From the NCBI GenBank assembly GCA_022737715.1, contig JAIITD010000031.1, positions 1-14,695 on the forward strand: a DNA stretch of 14,695 bases, written 5' to 3'. Under the pieces are notes generated by a model, which ran no database searches, was not told where the DNA came from, and saw nothing but the letters and a program-made list of their open reading frames with translations. The translations under genes were made by a program, and so were the position numbers. This document shows positions 7,324 through 14,539 of this stretch, piece by piece. Positions within the stretch are counted from its first letter, which is position 1; every line of letters starts with the position of its first letter. The DNA comes from Veillonella sp. Lineage in GTDB: Bacteria; Bacillota; Negativicutes; Veillonellales; Veillonellaceae.

Positions 7324-8370
7324 TTATCGGCTTTCACGAGCCCACAATTCACGGCTCTTTTCATGAACATAGTCTGTCAACCAATGTAATTTTGCTGGAT
7401 CCGCCTCAGGAAATACACCATGCCCTAAGTTAAATACATGTTTACCATGACGAACACCATCCATTAAAATTTCATCTACTATCTTGGCTATTGTTTTTGT
7501 ATCCCCGTATAAATAAGCAGGATCAAGGTTCCCCTGTACTGTTTGGGTAACACCTCTATCCTTAGCTGCCCCAAGAGAGCTTCGCCAGTCTAAAGCGATT
7601 ACATCGAGAGGCAATTTAGCCCAAGTAGAAACAAGATGGTCTGTACCGACACCATTCATGGCAAGCGGCAAATTAGGGAATCTGGATTTTACCGTCGAAA
7701 TAATACGTTTCATATGAGGGAAAATCGCTTGTTCATATTCTGTGCTATTAACAGCGCCCACCCAAGAGTCAAAAATCTGTAAAGCATTAGCACCAGCACG
7801 CGCTTGCATTGTCAAATATTCAATGGACATATCCGCTAATTTTTCCATCAAGCCATTCCAAATTTCAGGTTCGCTGATTAACATCCCACGAGTCTTGTTA
7901 TAACTTTTCGTAGGACCACCTTCAATTAGGTAGGATGCGATGGTAAATGGTGCGCCACAGAATCCAATGAGCGGTACATCAAGCACCTCAGTAGTCAATA
8001 ACTCAATGGTCTTGGCGATATACTCTACCTTTGTTGCATCAAATACGTGTAATCGTTCAATATCTTCTATACGGCGAATCGGAGTATCAAATACAGGTCC
8101 TACGCCAGGTTTAATATCCACATTCACGCCAATAGCCACCATAGGACTCATAATATCCTTATAAAGAATAGCCGCATCAACGCCATATTCTTTAACCGGT
8201 AGTTCTGTCACTTGTGCACACAGTTCTGGTTGCTTGGTGATTTCAAACAATGTGTACTTCTCTTTTATCTTACGATAAGCCGCCTGACTACGTCCTGCTT
8301 GGCGCATATACCATACCGGTGTTATGCCAGGGTTCTTACCCTGAATCATATCTAAATAAGCAGTATTCAA
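7324..8370 (-). CDS. hemE: Uroporphyrinogen decarboxylase
   Basis: Converts uroporphyrinogen III to coproporphyrinogen III, the first of the four haem steps encoded here. I place the start at a TTG (8370-8368) because AAAGGGG lies ~8 nt upstream and the product begins (M)NTAYLDMIQGKNPG as in relatives; a GTG at 8397 would add nine residues lacking a ribosome site. The 348 residues match the family. The signature WYMRQAGR (20-27), with substrate-binding Arg23 and Arg27, the catalytic Asp72 in LYKDIMSP, Tyr147 in IASYLIEGG and His317 in NLGHGVFPEADP are all present. It heads the compact hemE-hemH-hemY cluster. No convincing promoter is seen upstream, but a 12-bp tandem repeat is. Confidence 0.96.
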   Translation of the reverse strand: MNTAYLDMIQGKNPGITPVWYMRQAGRSQAAYRKIKEKYTLFEITKQPELCAQVTELPVKEYGVDAAILYKDIMSPMVAIGVNVDIKPGVGPVFDTPIRRIEDIERLHVFDATKVEYIAKTIELLTTEVLDVPLIGFCGAPFTIASYLIEGGPTKSYNKTRGMLISEPEIWNGLMEKLADMSIEYLTMQARAGANALQIFDSWVGAVNSTEYEQAIFPHMKRIISTVKSRFPNLPLAMNGVGTDHLVSTWAKLPLDVIALDWRSSLGAAKDRGVTQTVQGNLDPAYLYGDTKTIAKIVDEILMDGVRHGKHVFNLGHGVFPEADPAKLHWLTDYVHEKSRELWARESR

Positions 8371-8433
8371 ACTTCCACCCCTTTCTACAAAACACACCCA
8401 TACATTTATATACGTACCTTTATATTAAGAAAT

Positions 8434-8457
8434 TGCGCTTATATTTGCGCTTATATT
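8434..8457. repeat. Tandem 12-bp direct repeat upstream of hemE
   Basis: TGCGCTTATATT occurs twice in perfect tandem (8434-8445 and 8446-8457); on the hemE-sense strand this is AATATAAGCGCA twice, 64-87 nt before the TTG start. A degenerate third AATATAA follows. Copies one helical turn apart on the same DNA face could be an operator, or simply slippage. The remainder of 8398-8524 is AT-rich, with no clear terminator for yhaN. Confidence 0.7.
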
Positions 8458-8524
8458 AAAAGTGTACTCCAAAAGTGATGAATATGCAAAATCAGATATT
8501 CTCTATATTCTTTTTGATAAAAAA

Positions 8525-11383
8525 TCATGCACGTTGGAGTATATGCGTATCTATGCCAGTAATAGCTTGACCCATATAATACACTTGTTGCTGACACGTA
8601 AACAACCAAATTTGTTGCTGTTCACCAAGTTCAGCTAACAACTCAAGCGCACTCTTTTGGCGATCTTCATCAAATCGAACTAGGATATCATCTAATATAA
8701 TTGGCAATGCATCGACTTGGTATGAAAAGACTTTTGCTAGTGCTAAACGCAATGCTAGATACACCTGATCTGCTAAACCACTAGACCAATGATTAATCGG
8801 TAATCGTTCACCCCGTTCGTTCAAAAGGGCCAAACCATCTTGTAATCCCCACATATCAAATGTATAAGCACCATTCGTTAACCGTTTAATATACTGAGAG
8901 GCTAATTCTAGCATCTTTGGTTGTGACTCTTCTTCGTATGATTGTTGTGCCCGTTCCATACAATGAGCGATGACAACTTGAGTTGCCCAATCTTCCAAGG
9001 CAGATTCCAATTCAGATTCTAACTCTTGTCGTTGCTGAATGGCTTCCCGTTGCTCCTGATCTGAACCCAACGCACGCATAGCTTCCACGATTTGGCCTCG
9101 TTTCTCATAGAGGTTAGCCATCGCATCTTTGCGCGCATTCAACTCTTGATCTGCATGGGCTAATTCATCAGTCCAATTCTCTTTATTACCCTCACGTAAA
9201 CGGCGATAGAACAAATCCTTGTTTTCACCATCTGGAGTTAACAAATCAAGCTGCACTTGGCTTTGCTTATAAATTGTTTCCCATTGCTTAAACTGATCTT
9301 CATCAATGAGTTTTTGGCGATATTCATTGGCGCCTGACAATCCACTTTTTTCGAGCAATGCTTTTTGTTCAAGTAAAAGTTCCTTTTCCTTGCGATGCCA
9401 ATTATCATACTCCATACGATAGCTTTTACGCTGTGATTCTTTTTGCTCCCAACGAATCATTTGTTGTTGAAAGTTCTTATATTGATTATAAATACGTTTT
9501 AACTCAGTAGGGGACACAGGTGCTTCAACACCAAGGTTATACCACAAAGTAACGGCTTGGTCCTCTATGACGCGCAATGATTCCTTATGCTCATCCAATC
9601 GTTTTTCATAACCTTCAATGGTCCGCAATTGTTCAGAGTACTGGTCATATTCATGCTTCATACTAAAGAAATCATCTTCATCGAGGCTCTTGGCAGCCCC
9701 TTCAGGAATCCACGCTTGCCATTCAGCCAAGGCTTTTTCATAATTAGCCTGTAGTTGTTTACCTTCATCATTGTAACGTTGCTCAATAGCAGCGGTTTCC
9801 AAGTTCGGTACATCAGATGTTGCCACAGGTAAAGGCACATCTAATTGTGTTTCTAAATACGCTTTACGTTGTTGTAATCGTTCTAATTCACGCATGCATC
9901 GCGCTATATCAGAATCATCTACATGACGAAGGCGCCATCCATACCAGAACAATCCTAGCCCCAGTATTAATAGAATAATACCACCTATGCTATATAGTAC
10001 AGATTCCAGCGCAATAAGGCCTGCCAAGGACATCAATACACCAATAACGGCACCAATTCCGCCAATGCGTTGCAACCAAATCGGCATGGAAGCCATACGG
10101 GCAGAACCGTTGTCCCCTATGCGGGACTCTAGCTCTGCTATATCAGACATGACCGCTTGTAACTCTTGGTGAGCCCACTCATTAACCGGACCATTTTCAC
10201 CAGTTTTAGCGGATGTACCATCTTCACTGATTTTTATTTCTTTTTGCAAGGACGGTGCTTGGCTTTGCCAATATAATAATTGGTCCTTTGCAGTGCGGAG
10301 CCGTTTAGATAAGCGTTCTCCTTCAAACCAATTCACATCAGTTGGAACCGACTCATCCTTGCGCCACGAAGATTGTAAACCTCTTGAGAAATCAAGTTGT
10401 TCCTTAACCTTAGCAATATAGGCTTCGCCTTCTTCACACTCGCGGCGTAATTGTTCCCACTTCGCACCTTGTTGAATTAAATCCTCTATATCTTGACCAT
10501 AGGTAGTAAACGGACTATTAGGATCAAAATTTTCCGGTTTTAATGCTTCTTCTTTATCTAGCCAAAGCTGCATATTTTGACGAGCTTCACGAAGGCCCTC
10601 ATCGATACGTAAAAACGCATCGCGGTCTAGTGTATCAGGCGATGTAAACTGTTGCATACGCCGACGCGCCTCTTCGCTACGTCGATACGTGTCCCATGCA
10701 CGAAGCACCATCTCTACGCCTTCACGATAATCTTGCCATTCTTTGATTTGATTTTGAATTTCTGATTCTGTATCCTCGGAAGCATGCAACGCCTGTTGTA
10801 ATTCTACATACTGCGTTTCATGCTCTCCAAGTGCAGATAAGCGAGCCTTGTTTTCCTGTAGTTGATCTATCAAAACATTGATGCGGCGTTTACCTGATGC
10901 AGATGCAACAAGTAAATCATTAGCATTGGTTTCAATACTCTTTACCACACCACCGAGCTGCTCGCCCCCTTCGGCGCCAAAGAACCTAGCTCGCACATCT
11001 ACTTCATTGAGTATATCTACGCCTTGAAGGTCCTCTAAGGTAAGAGCGAAAATGCGATTATACGTCTTTTTATCAAGGCCATGCCACCACAATTGATTCG
11101 GCTCTTCTTTTATATTAGGCTCACCAGGAGAGTAAAAATCCAGGTTCTTATTTTGTCGGCCTAAATGATAAGCAACCCCCTCTTTGTCGAGTTCAAGAGA
11201 TCCACTTACATAACCATATTTTTTATGTTTACCGCCAAACAAAAGAGAACGCATGCTTTCTAACAAAGAAGTTTTGCCACTTTCATTAGCGCCATATACA
11301 AGCTGTACACCGTTAAGACCGGATTTAAATGTCCAGTTTTCATACGGTCCAAATGAGTCGAGTCGAATCTGTTTAATGTTCAT
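8525..11383 (-). CDS. yhaN: YhaN-like AAA/SMC-type ATPase with central membrane hairpin
   Basis: Rad50/SbcC-like ATPase predicted to work with the adjacent nuclease on DNA ends; the biological role of YhaN is poorly defined. The 952 residues are close to the length I recall for Bacillus YhaN (about 960). The ATG at 11383 follows GGGGG by 6 nt and overlaps the yhaO stop by 11 bases, implying translational coupling. Walker A is GANESGKTS (31-39). Long Gln/Glu/Arg-rich, probably coiled-coil stretches run from about 170-430 and 495-830. The C-terminal half of the ATPase has the signature SSGLADQVYLALRLALA (867-883) and Walker B LPIILDDIL (893-901). Instead of a CxxC zinc hook, the middle has two hydrophobic segments (about 440-460 and 463-483), a likely membrane hairpin. 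I infer that the tips of the coils are membrane-anchored. Confidence 0.9.
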   Translation of the reverse strand: MNIKQIRLDSFGPYENWTFKSGLNGVQLVYGANESGKTSLLESMRSLLFGGKHKKYGYVSGSLELDKEGVAYHLGRQNKNLDFYSPGEPNIKEEPNQLWWHGLDKKTYNRIFALTLEDLQGVDILNEVDVRARFFGAEGGEQLGGVVKSIETNANDLLVASASGKRRINVLIDQLQENKARLSALGEHETQYVELQQALHASEDTESEIQNQIKEWQDYREGVEMVLRAWDTYRRSEEARRRMQQFTSPDTLDRDAFLRIDEGLREARQNMQLWLDKEEALKPENFDPNSPFTTYGQDIEDLIQQGAKWEQLRRECEEGEAYIAKVKEQLDFSRGLQSSWRKDESVPTDVNWFEGERLSKRLRTAKDQLLYWQSQAPSLQKEIKISEDGTSAKTGENGPVNEWAHQELQAVMSDIAELESRIGDNGSARMASMPIWLQRIGGIGAVIGVLMSLAGLIALESVLYSIGGIILLILGLGLFWYGWRLRHVDDSDIARCMRELERLQQRKAYLETQLDVPLPVATSDVPNLETAAIEQRYNDEGKQLQANYEKALAEWQAWIPEGAAKSLDEDDFFSMKHEYDQYSEQLRTIEGYEKRLDEHKESLRVIEDQAVTLWYNLGVEAPVSPTELKRIYNQYKNFQQQMIRWEQKESQRKSYRMEYDNWHRKEKELLLEQKALLEKSGLSGANEYRQKLIDEDQFKQWETIYKQSQVQLDLLTPDGENKDLFYRRLREGNKENWTDELAHADQELNARKDAMANLYEKRGQIVEAMRALGSDQEQREAIQQRQELESELESALEDWATQVVIAHCMERAQQSYEEESQPKMLELASQYIKRLTNGAYTFDMWGLQDGLALLNERGERLPINHWSSGLADQVYLALRLALAKVFSYQVDALPIILDDILVRFDEDRQKSALELLAELGEQQQIWLFTCQQQVYYMGQAITGIDTHILQRA

Positions 11384-12638
11384 CGTTAACCCCCATTAAC
11401 ACCGTAACCCCTTCCATTTCACTGCGTTCCATAACCCGTTGCAATACATCATCGGATAACAAATCTAAATAACTACCAAGTCGTTTAGACTCTGGACGAT
11501 TGACTAAGATTTGACGTACCGCCTCAACATCGGTAACGGTTTCATCATAGGCACGTAAATAATCACCTACCATATCAGATAATAATCGTCGTTCCGCTAA
11601 GTTGACAGCAGGTCGCGTCTTATTAATCATGCGATACGGCATAACGAAAATAGATTTACTCTTTTCCTCTGACTGTGATTCTCGCAACCATAATTTACGA
11701 ACCGCTTCATCCACACACAAACGATGAATTGCGCCAGTCCCAACTAAATGTACAGATACCAAAGTATTCTTATTATATTTCTTACGCAAGGACTGCTTTT
11801 TGTGGCTCAATAAATCTAATAACTCACGTTCGGTTTGTATGCCTGCAATATCAATCTTAATATCTTCAAAACGAATGGCACTGGTCTCAATAAATTCTAG
11901 TTCACAATGTCCATTGTGTGATACGTGGACCATATAACAGCCTTTAGCACCGGATTCCTTGCGATGTAATCCTTGGGGATTGCCTGCATATACGACCATA
12001 GGGTCTTCTGAAAGCACCTGTGATTTATGGATATGGCCTAATGCCCAATAGTCCATGGCTCCTTGCATGATATCCGATAAATTACAAGGTCCTGTTACAT
12101 CATGGTGTTCGCTGCCCACACTAGATCCGACCGTTCCATGCATGACAGCAAGGGAAAATTCGTCCCGCTCAAAGGCTTTATATTGGGCAGCAAAATTAGT
12201 TTGTTCATTACCATGGCCACAGCTGATGCCGTAAACGCCACCAATTTCGATATTGTTAACCATCAACGGAAATCGTTGTACCTGTGTATCCGAAAACACG
12301 TGTACATTATCAGGCATAGATAAGCCAGCGCGCCAGCTTTCAGCAGGGTCATGATTACCTTGCACCATATATACGGGAATATGCGCCTCCCACAAGCGAT
12401 ACATGGCGCGTACAAATCGAACCTGAGCCTCTAAATTATGATCTTCACTATTATATACATCGCCGCTAATCACAACGGCATTAACGCGTTCTCGCACGGC
12501 GATTTCAATGATATTATTGAAAGCTTCATATGTTGCTTCTGCGACGGCACGATCCACATGCCGACTCATCCCCATAGCATATTGAAAAGGAGCCCCTAAA
12601 TGAAGGTCTCCACAATGTATAAAACGAAAGGGTTGCAT
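11373..12638 (-). CDS. yhaO: YhaO-like metallophosphoesterase (SbcD/Mre11-family DNA exonuclease)
   Basis: Predicted two-metal, Mn-type nuclease subunit partnering the overlapping ATPase, as Mre11 or SbcD partners Rad50 or SbcC. The ATG at 12638 has AGGAAAGGAG 5 nt upstream. All five phosphoesterase motifs are in order: DLH (Asp11, His13), GD (Asp60), GNHD (94-97), His167 in VMHG, and GHIH (201-204). The C-terminal ~150 residues form a less conserved capping region that would hold the ATPase. The 421 residues compare with the roughly 400 of Bacillus YhaO. It is divergent from bioB. In Bacillus yhaM is nearby; here no yhaM is seen and the haem cluster follows instead. Confidence 0.92.
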   Translation of the reverse strand: MQPFRFIHCGDLHLGAPFQYAMGMSRHVDRAVAEATYEAFNNIIEIAVRERVNAVVISGDVYNSEDHNLEAQVRFVRAMYRLWEAHIPVYMVQGNHDPAESWRAGLSMPDNVHVFSDTQVQRFPLMVNNIEIGGVYGISCGHGNEQTNFAAQYKAFERDEFSLAVMHGTVGSSVGSEHHDVTGPCNLSDIMQGAMDYWALGHIHKSQVLSEDPMVVYAGNPQGLHRKESGAKGCYMVHVSHNGHCELEFIETSAIRFEDIKIDIAGIQTERELLDLLSHKKQSLRKKYNKNTLVSVHLVGTGAIHRLCVDEAVRKLWLRESQSEEKSKSIFVMPYRMINKTRPAVNLAERRLLSDMVGDYLRAYDETVTDVEAVRQILVNRPESKRLGSYLDLLSDDVLQRVMERSEMEGVTVLMGVNDEH

Positions 12639-12676
12639 ATTGTCTCCTTTCCTAACTTATAGAATACTAATATCTA

Positions 12677-12682
12677 ATTATA
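12677..12682 (-). promoter_or_regulatory. Putative -10 of a yhaO promoter
   Basis: A perfect TATAAT on the minus strand would start transcription near 12670, about 32 nt before the yhaO ATG. No good -35 is visible (ACATAT at 17 nt spacing). The whole stretch is rich in TATA-like strings, so this is weak. Confidence 0.3.
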
Positions 12683-12715
12683 CTATAAATTTCTATATAA
12701 TATGTAAGATATAAT

Positions 12716-12748
12716 ATTGTAAACTAATTTATTTATATAGTTGACAAT
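12716..12748. promoter_or_regulatory. Candidate BirA (biotin repressor) operator 1
   Basis: ATTGTAAACTA (12716-12726) and TAGTTGACAAT (12738-12748) are inverted half-sites matching each other at 10 of 11 positions, 11 nt apart. The form ATTGT-AAC...GTT-ACAAT fits the known BirA operator style of Firmicutes (TTGTTAAC-N~15-GTTAACAA). It covers the -35 of the bioB promoter, a repressing position. Confidence 0.65.
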
Positions 12749-12770
12749 TAGCATTCAAGAATACTACAAT
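12741..12770 (+). promoter_or_regulatory. bioB promoter
   Basis: A perfect TTGACA (12741-12746) and TACAAT (12765-12770) are separated by 18 nt, placing the start near 12777 and leaving a ~45-nt leader before bioB. The -35 is inside candidate operator 1 and the start point is inside candidate operator 2. Confidence 0.75.
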
Positions 12771-12773
12771 TAC

Positions 12774-12807
12774 ATTGTAAATATATTCGTTTTTATAAGT
12801 TAACAAT
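12774..12807. promoter_or_regulatory. Candidate BirA operator 2, over the bioB transcription start
   Basis: TTGTAAAT (12775-12782) and GTTAACAA (12799-12806) are inverted half-sites 16 nt apart. The right half exactly matches the Firmicute-type BirA half-site and the left matches its inverse at 6 of 8 positions. It overlaps the predicted start point. Confidence 0.6.
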
Positions 12808-12822
12808 AACAAGGAGGCTATA

Positions 12823-13848
12823 ATGGCACTTCCAGTAGAGCAAGAAACCCAAGTGGGTTCTTATGAAAAAATATTAACCATTGCCAATCGCATTTTACAT
12901 GGTGGGGAAATTACTAAAGAGGAAGCAATCGATTTAATCCATACCTCCGATGAAGACACCATGATTTTATTAGCTATGGCAGATAAAATAAAACAACATT
13001 TCAATGACAATTCCGTCGATATTTGCGCAATCGTAAATGCTCGTTCTGGTAAGTGTCCTGAAAACTGTAAATTCTGTGCACAATCTGCACACCACAATAC
13101 AGGCGTTCAAGAATATCCATTTATGGATGATGAATCGATTTTAGAGGCTGCTAAAAAAGCAAAAGAAGCCGGTGCAATCCGCTTCTCCATTGTTACAAGT
13201 GGTCGAAACACTTCCAACCCTAATGAATTCAATCAAATCTTACGCGTATTAAAAGAAATTCGCGAAGAAATCGGTTTAGAAATTTGTTGTTCTCTTGGTT
13301 TGTTAACCTATGAACAAGCCCTTCAATTAAAAGAAGTTGGTGTTACTCGCTATCACTCCAATATCGAAACAGCACCAAGTCATTTTCCTGACATCTGCTC
13401 CACACATTCCTATGAGGACAAGATGTCTACCATAGAAAATGCCAAAAAAGCTGGCATTCGCGTTTGCTCTGGCGGTATCTTAGGTCTAAATGAAACGCTC
13501 GAACAACGCGTAGAAATGGCGTTTGAACTTAAACGCCTTAACATTGATTCCATTCCATTAAACATATTAAATCCGATTAAGGGTACTCCATTCGAGCATA
13601 ACAAAGCGTTAAAGCCTATGGAAATTTTACGTACCTTCGCTGTATTCCGCTTCATTTTACCTCATGCGTTAATTCGTACCGCTGGCGGTCGAGAAGTAAA
13701 TCTACGCGATTTACAATCGTACGCACTAAAAGGTGGGCTTAACGGCATCATGGTTGGCGGTTACTTAACAACCGGCGGTAGATCCCCTCAAGACGATTTA
13801 CAAATGATTAATGACTTGGAATTAACCCGTACAACCGCTCAGCTATAA
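12823..13848 (+). CDS. bioB: Biotin synthase, probably the obligate-anaerobe type (Type II)
   Basis: Radical-SAM enzyme inserting sulfur into dethiobiotin, the last biotin step. The ATG at 12823 has AAGGAGG 5 nt upstream; 341 residues is typical. Cys78, Cys82 and Cys85 form the CxxxCxxC motif for the radical-SAM 4Fe-4S cluster. Compared with the auxiliary 2Fe-2S ligands of E. coli BioB, Cys128 corresponds to Cys155 (ICCSLG), Cys188 to Cys215 (RVCSGG) and Arg260 to Arg285 (IRTAGGRE). Cys97 is replaced by Ser122 (RFSIVTSG). Extra cysteines occur at 156 and at 192 (DICSTHS, where Bacillus has Thr). This non-canonical set fits the published Type II BioB of obligate anaerobes, which carries a 4Fe-5S auxiliary cluster; the assignment is inferred from recalled alignments. 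No other biotin gene is in the window. Regulation by BirA is likely from the upstream operators. Confidence 0.96.
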   Translation: MALPVEQETQVGSYEKILTIANRILHGGEITKEEAIDLIHTSDEDTMILLAMADKIKQHFNDNSVDICAIVNARSGKCPENCKFCAQSAHHNTGVQEYPFMDDESILEAAKKAKEAGAIRFSIVTSGRNTSNPNEFNQILRVLKEIREEIGLEICCSLGLLTYEQALQLKEVGVTRYHSNIETAPSHFPDICSTHSYEDKMSTIENAKKAGIRVCSGGILGLNETLEQRVEMAFELKRLNIDSIPLNILNPIKGTPFEHNKALKPMEILRTFAVFRFILPHALIRTAGGREVNLRDLQSYALKGGLNGIMVGGYLTTGGRSPQDDLQMINDLELTRTTAQL

Positions 13849-13951
13849 ACTAACGGTTGTTTCCAATCACTAGTGGATATCTTACATCTTACATTTTACC
13901 TATCTACAAAGACTGTAACACCTCTGCGTGTTTACAATACATTTACACATA

Positions 13952-13990
13952 AAAAATCCCTAGCTAGTTGCTGTCTAGCTAGGGATTTTT
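13952..13990. terminator. Bidirectional terminator between bioB and the small secreted-protein gene
   Basis: A perfect 16-bp stem, 13952-13967 with 13975-13990, encloses a 7-nt loop (TTGCTGT). The outer stem bases are A on the left and T on the right, so each strand ends in a T tract after the GC-rich stem core ATCCCTAGCTAG. It can stop bioB on the plus strand and the convergent 14045 gene on the minus strand. A weaker bulged hairpin, TGTAACAC against GTGTTTACA, lies at about 13914-13936. Confidence 0.92.
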
Positions 13991-14044
13991 ATATTTAAGA
14001 TTTTAAATTTATATTTATATCTAAAATATTAAATTTAAACTATT

Positions 14045-14407
14045 CTATTGCCATAACAATCTATAAATGGCTTGGCCATTCGTATTGCCTTCAATCGGTT
14101 CAGGATCTTTGTCATAGTCAACATTATCGTATTGAGTACCGTTTGGCATATAAGCATCTACTTCTAAAATTTCCATGGTCCGATTATAACGGCTAATATA
14201 TACCTTGTAACGAAGTTCATCGCCACCAGGTTCATTAACTTTTAGCCAAAGAACGGCATCATAATCACTTTTTTGAACACTATCATTATCTATAAACAAT
14301 TGATTACCTTTGTCATCAGGACTTACATAGTACCAATCAGTCGCTTGTGCTGTATTTGAAAATGTTATGAGGCAAAATAAGGCCATTAAAGCTATAAGCA
14401 ACTTCAT
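14045..14407 (-). CDS. Small secreted protein, resembling the surface-adhesin protein E family
   Basis: 120 residues. The ATG at 14407 follows AAAGGGGG by 5 nt. The N-terminus is a clear signal peptide: Lys2, a hydrophobic core LLIALMALFCLITF, then a likely signal peptidase I site after TAQA (residue 22), giving a mature start of TDWYYV. The mature ~98 residues are acidic and have no cysteine. The pattern (DWYYVS..., then a FIDNDSV segment, WLKVNEPGG, a basic-aromatic middle, and NGQAIYRLLW at the end) resembles the Adhesin_E-type domain (PF16747), found in many small secreted proteins of Gram-negative-type envelopes. That is a recalled similarity, not a search, and no adhesin function is shown. 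Having no lipobox, it is probably periplasmic or secreted. It is convergent with bioB. Confidence 0.8.
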   Translation of the reverse strand: MKLLIALMALFCLITFSNTAQATDWYYVSPDDKGNQLFIDNDSVQKSDYDAVLWLKVNEPGGDELRYKVYISRYNRTMEILEVDAYMPNGTQYDNVDYDKDPEPIEGNTNGQAIYRLLWQ

Positions 14408-14471
14408 AGTGGCCCCCTTTCTAACCCAATAACAAAAGTCTTATAACTAGAACGATTTTTTTAAATGTTTT

Positions 14472-14503
14472 ATAAAAAAAATAAAGAGAAGATATTATTC
14501 TCC
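14472..14503 (-). terminator. Terminator-like hairpin in the leader of the 14045 gene
   Basis: On the minus strand AGAGGAGAA (14506-14498) pairs imperfectly with TTCTCT (14490-14485), leaving a loop of about 7 nt. A T-rich run, TTTATTTTTTTTATA, follows. It lies right at the predicted start of the transcript and ~80 nt before the ATG. It could end an upstream minus-strand transcript, act as an attenuator, or stabilise the 5' end. Confidence 0.5.
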
Positions 14504-14509
14504 TCTATT

Positions 14510-14538
14510 ATCATATCAAGAAGTATGGTATTTATCAA
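14510..14538 (-). promoter_or_regulatory. Promoter of the small secreted-protein gene
   Basis: On the minus strand TTGATA (14538-14533) and TATGAT (14515-14510) are separated by exactly 17 nt. The start would be near 14503, about 96 nt before the ATG, with the terminator-like hairpin immediately downstream. Confidence 0.6.
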
Positions 14539-14539
14539 T

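Noticed and set aside
7323..7370. Longer hemH start inside hemE
   Set aside because: The ferrochelatase N-terminus begins at MKPAILLLSFGTP; the extra 16 residues match nothing in the family and only overlap hemE.
8371..8397. Upstream GTG start for hemE
   Set aside because: The added nine residues include the ribosome-binding sequence itself; the TTG at 8370 has correct spacing and the expected N-terminus.
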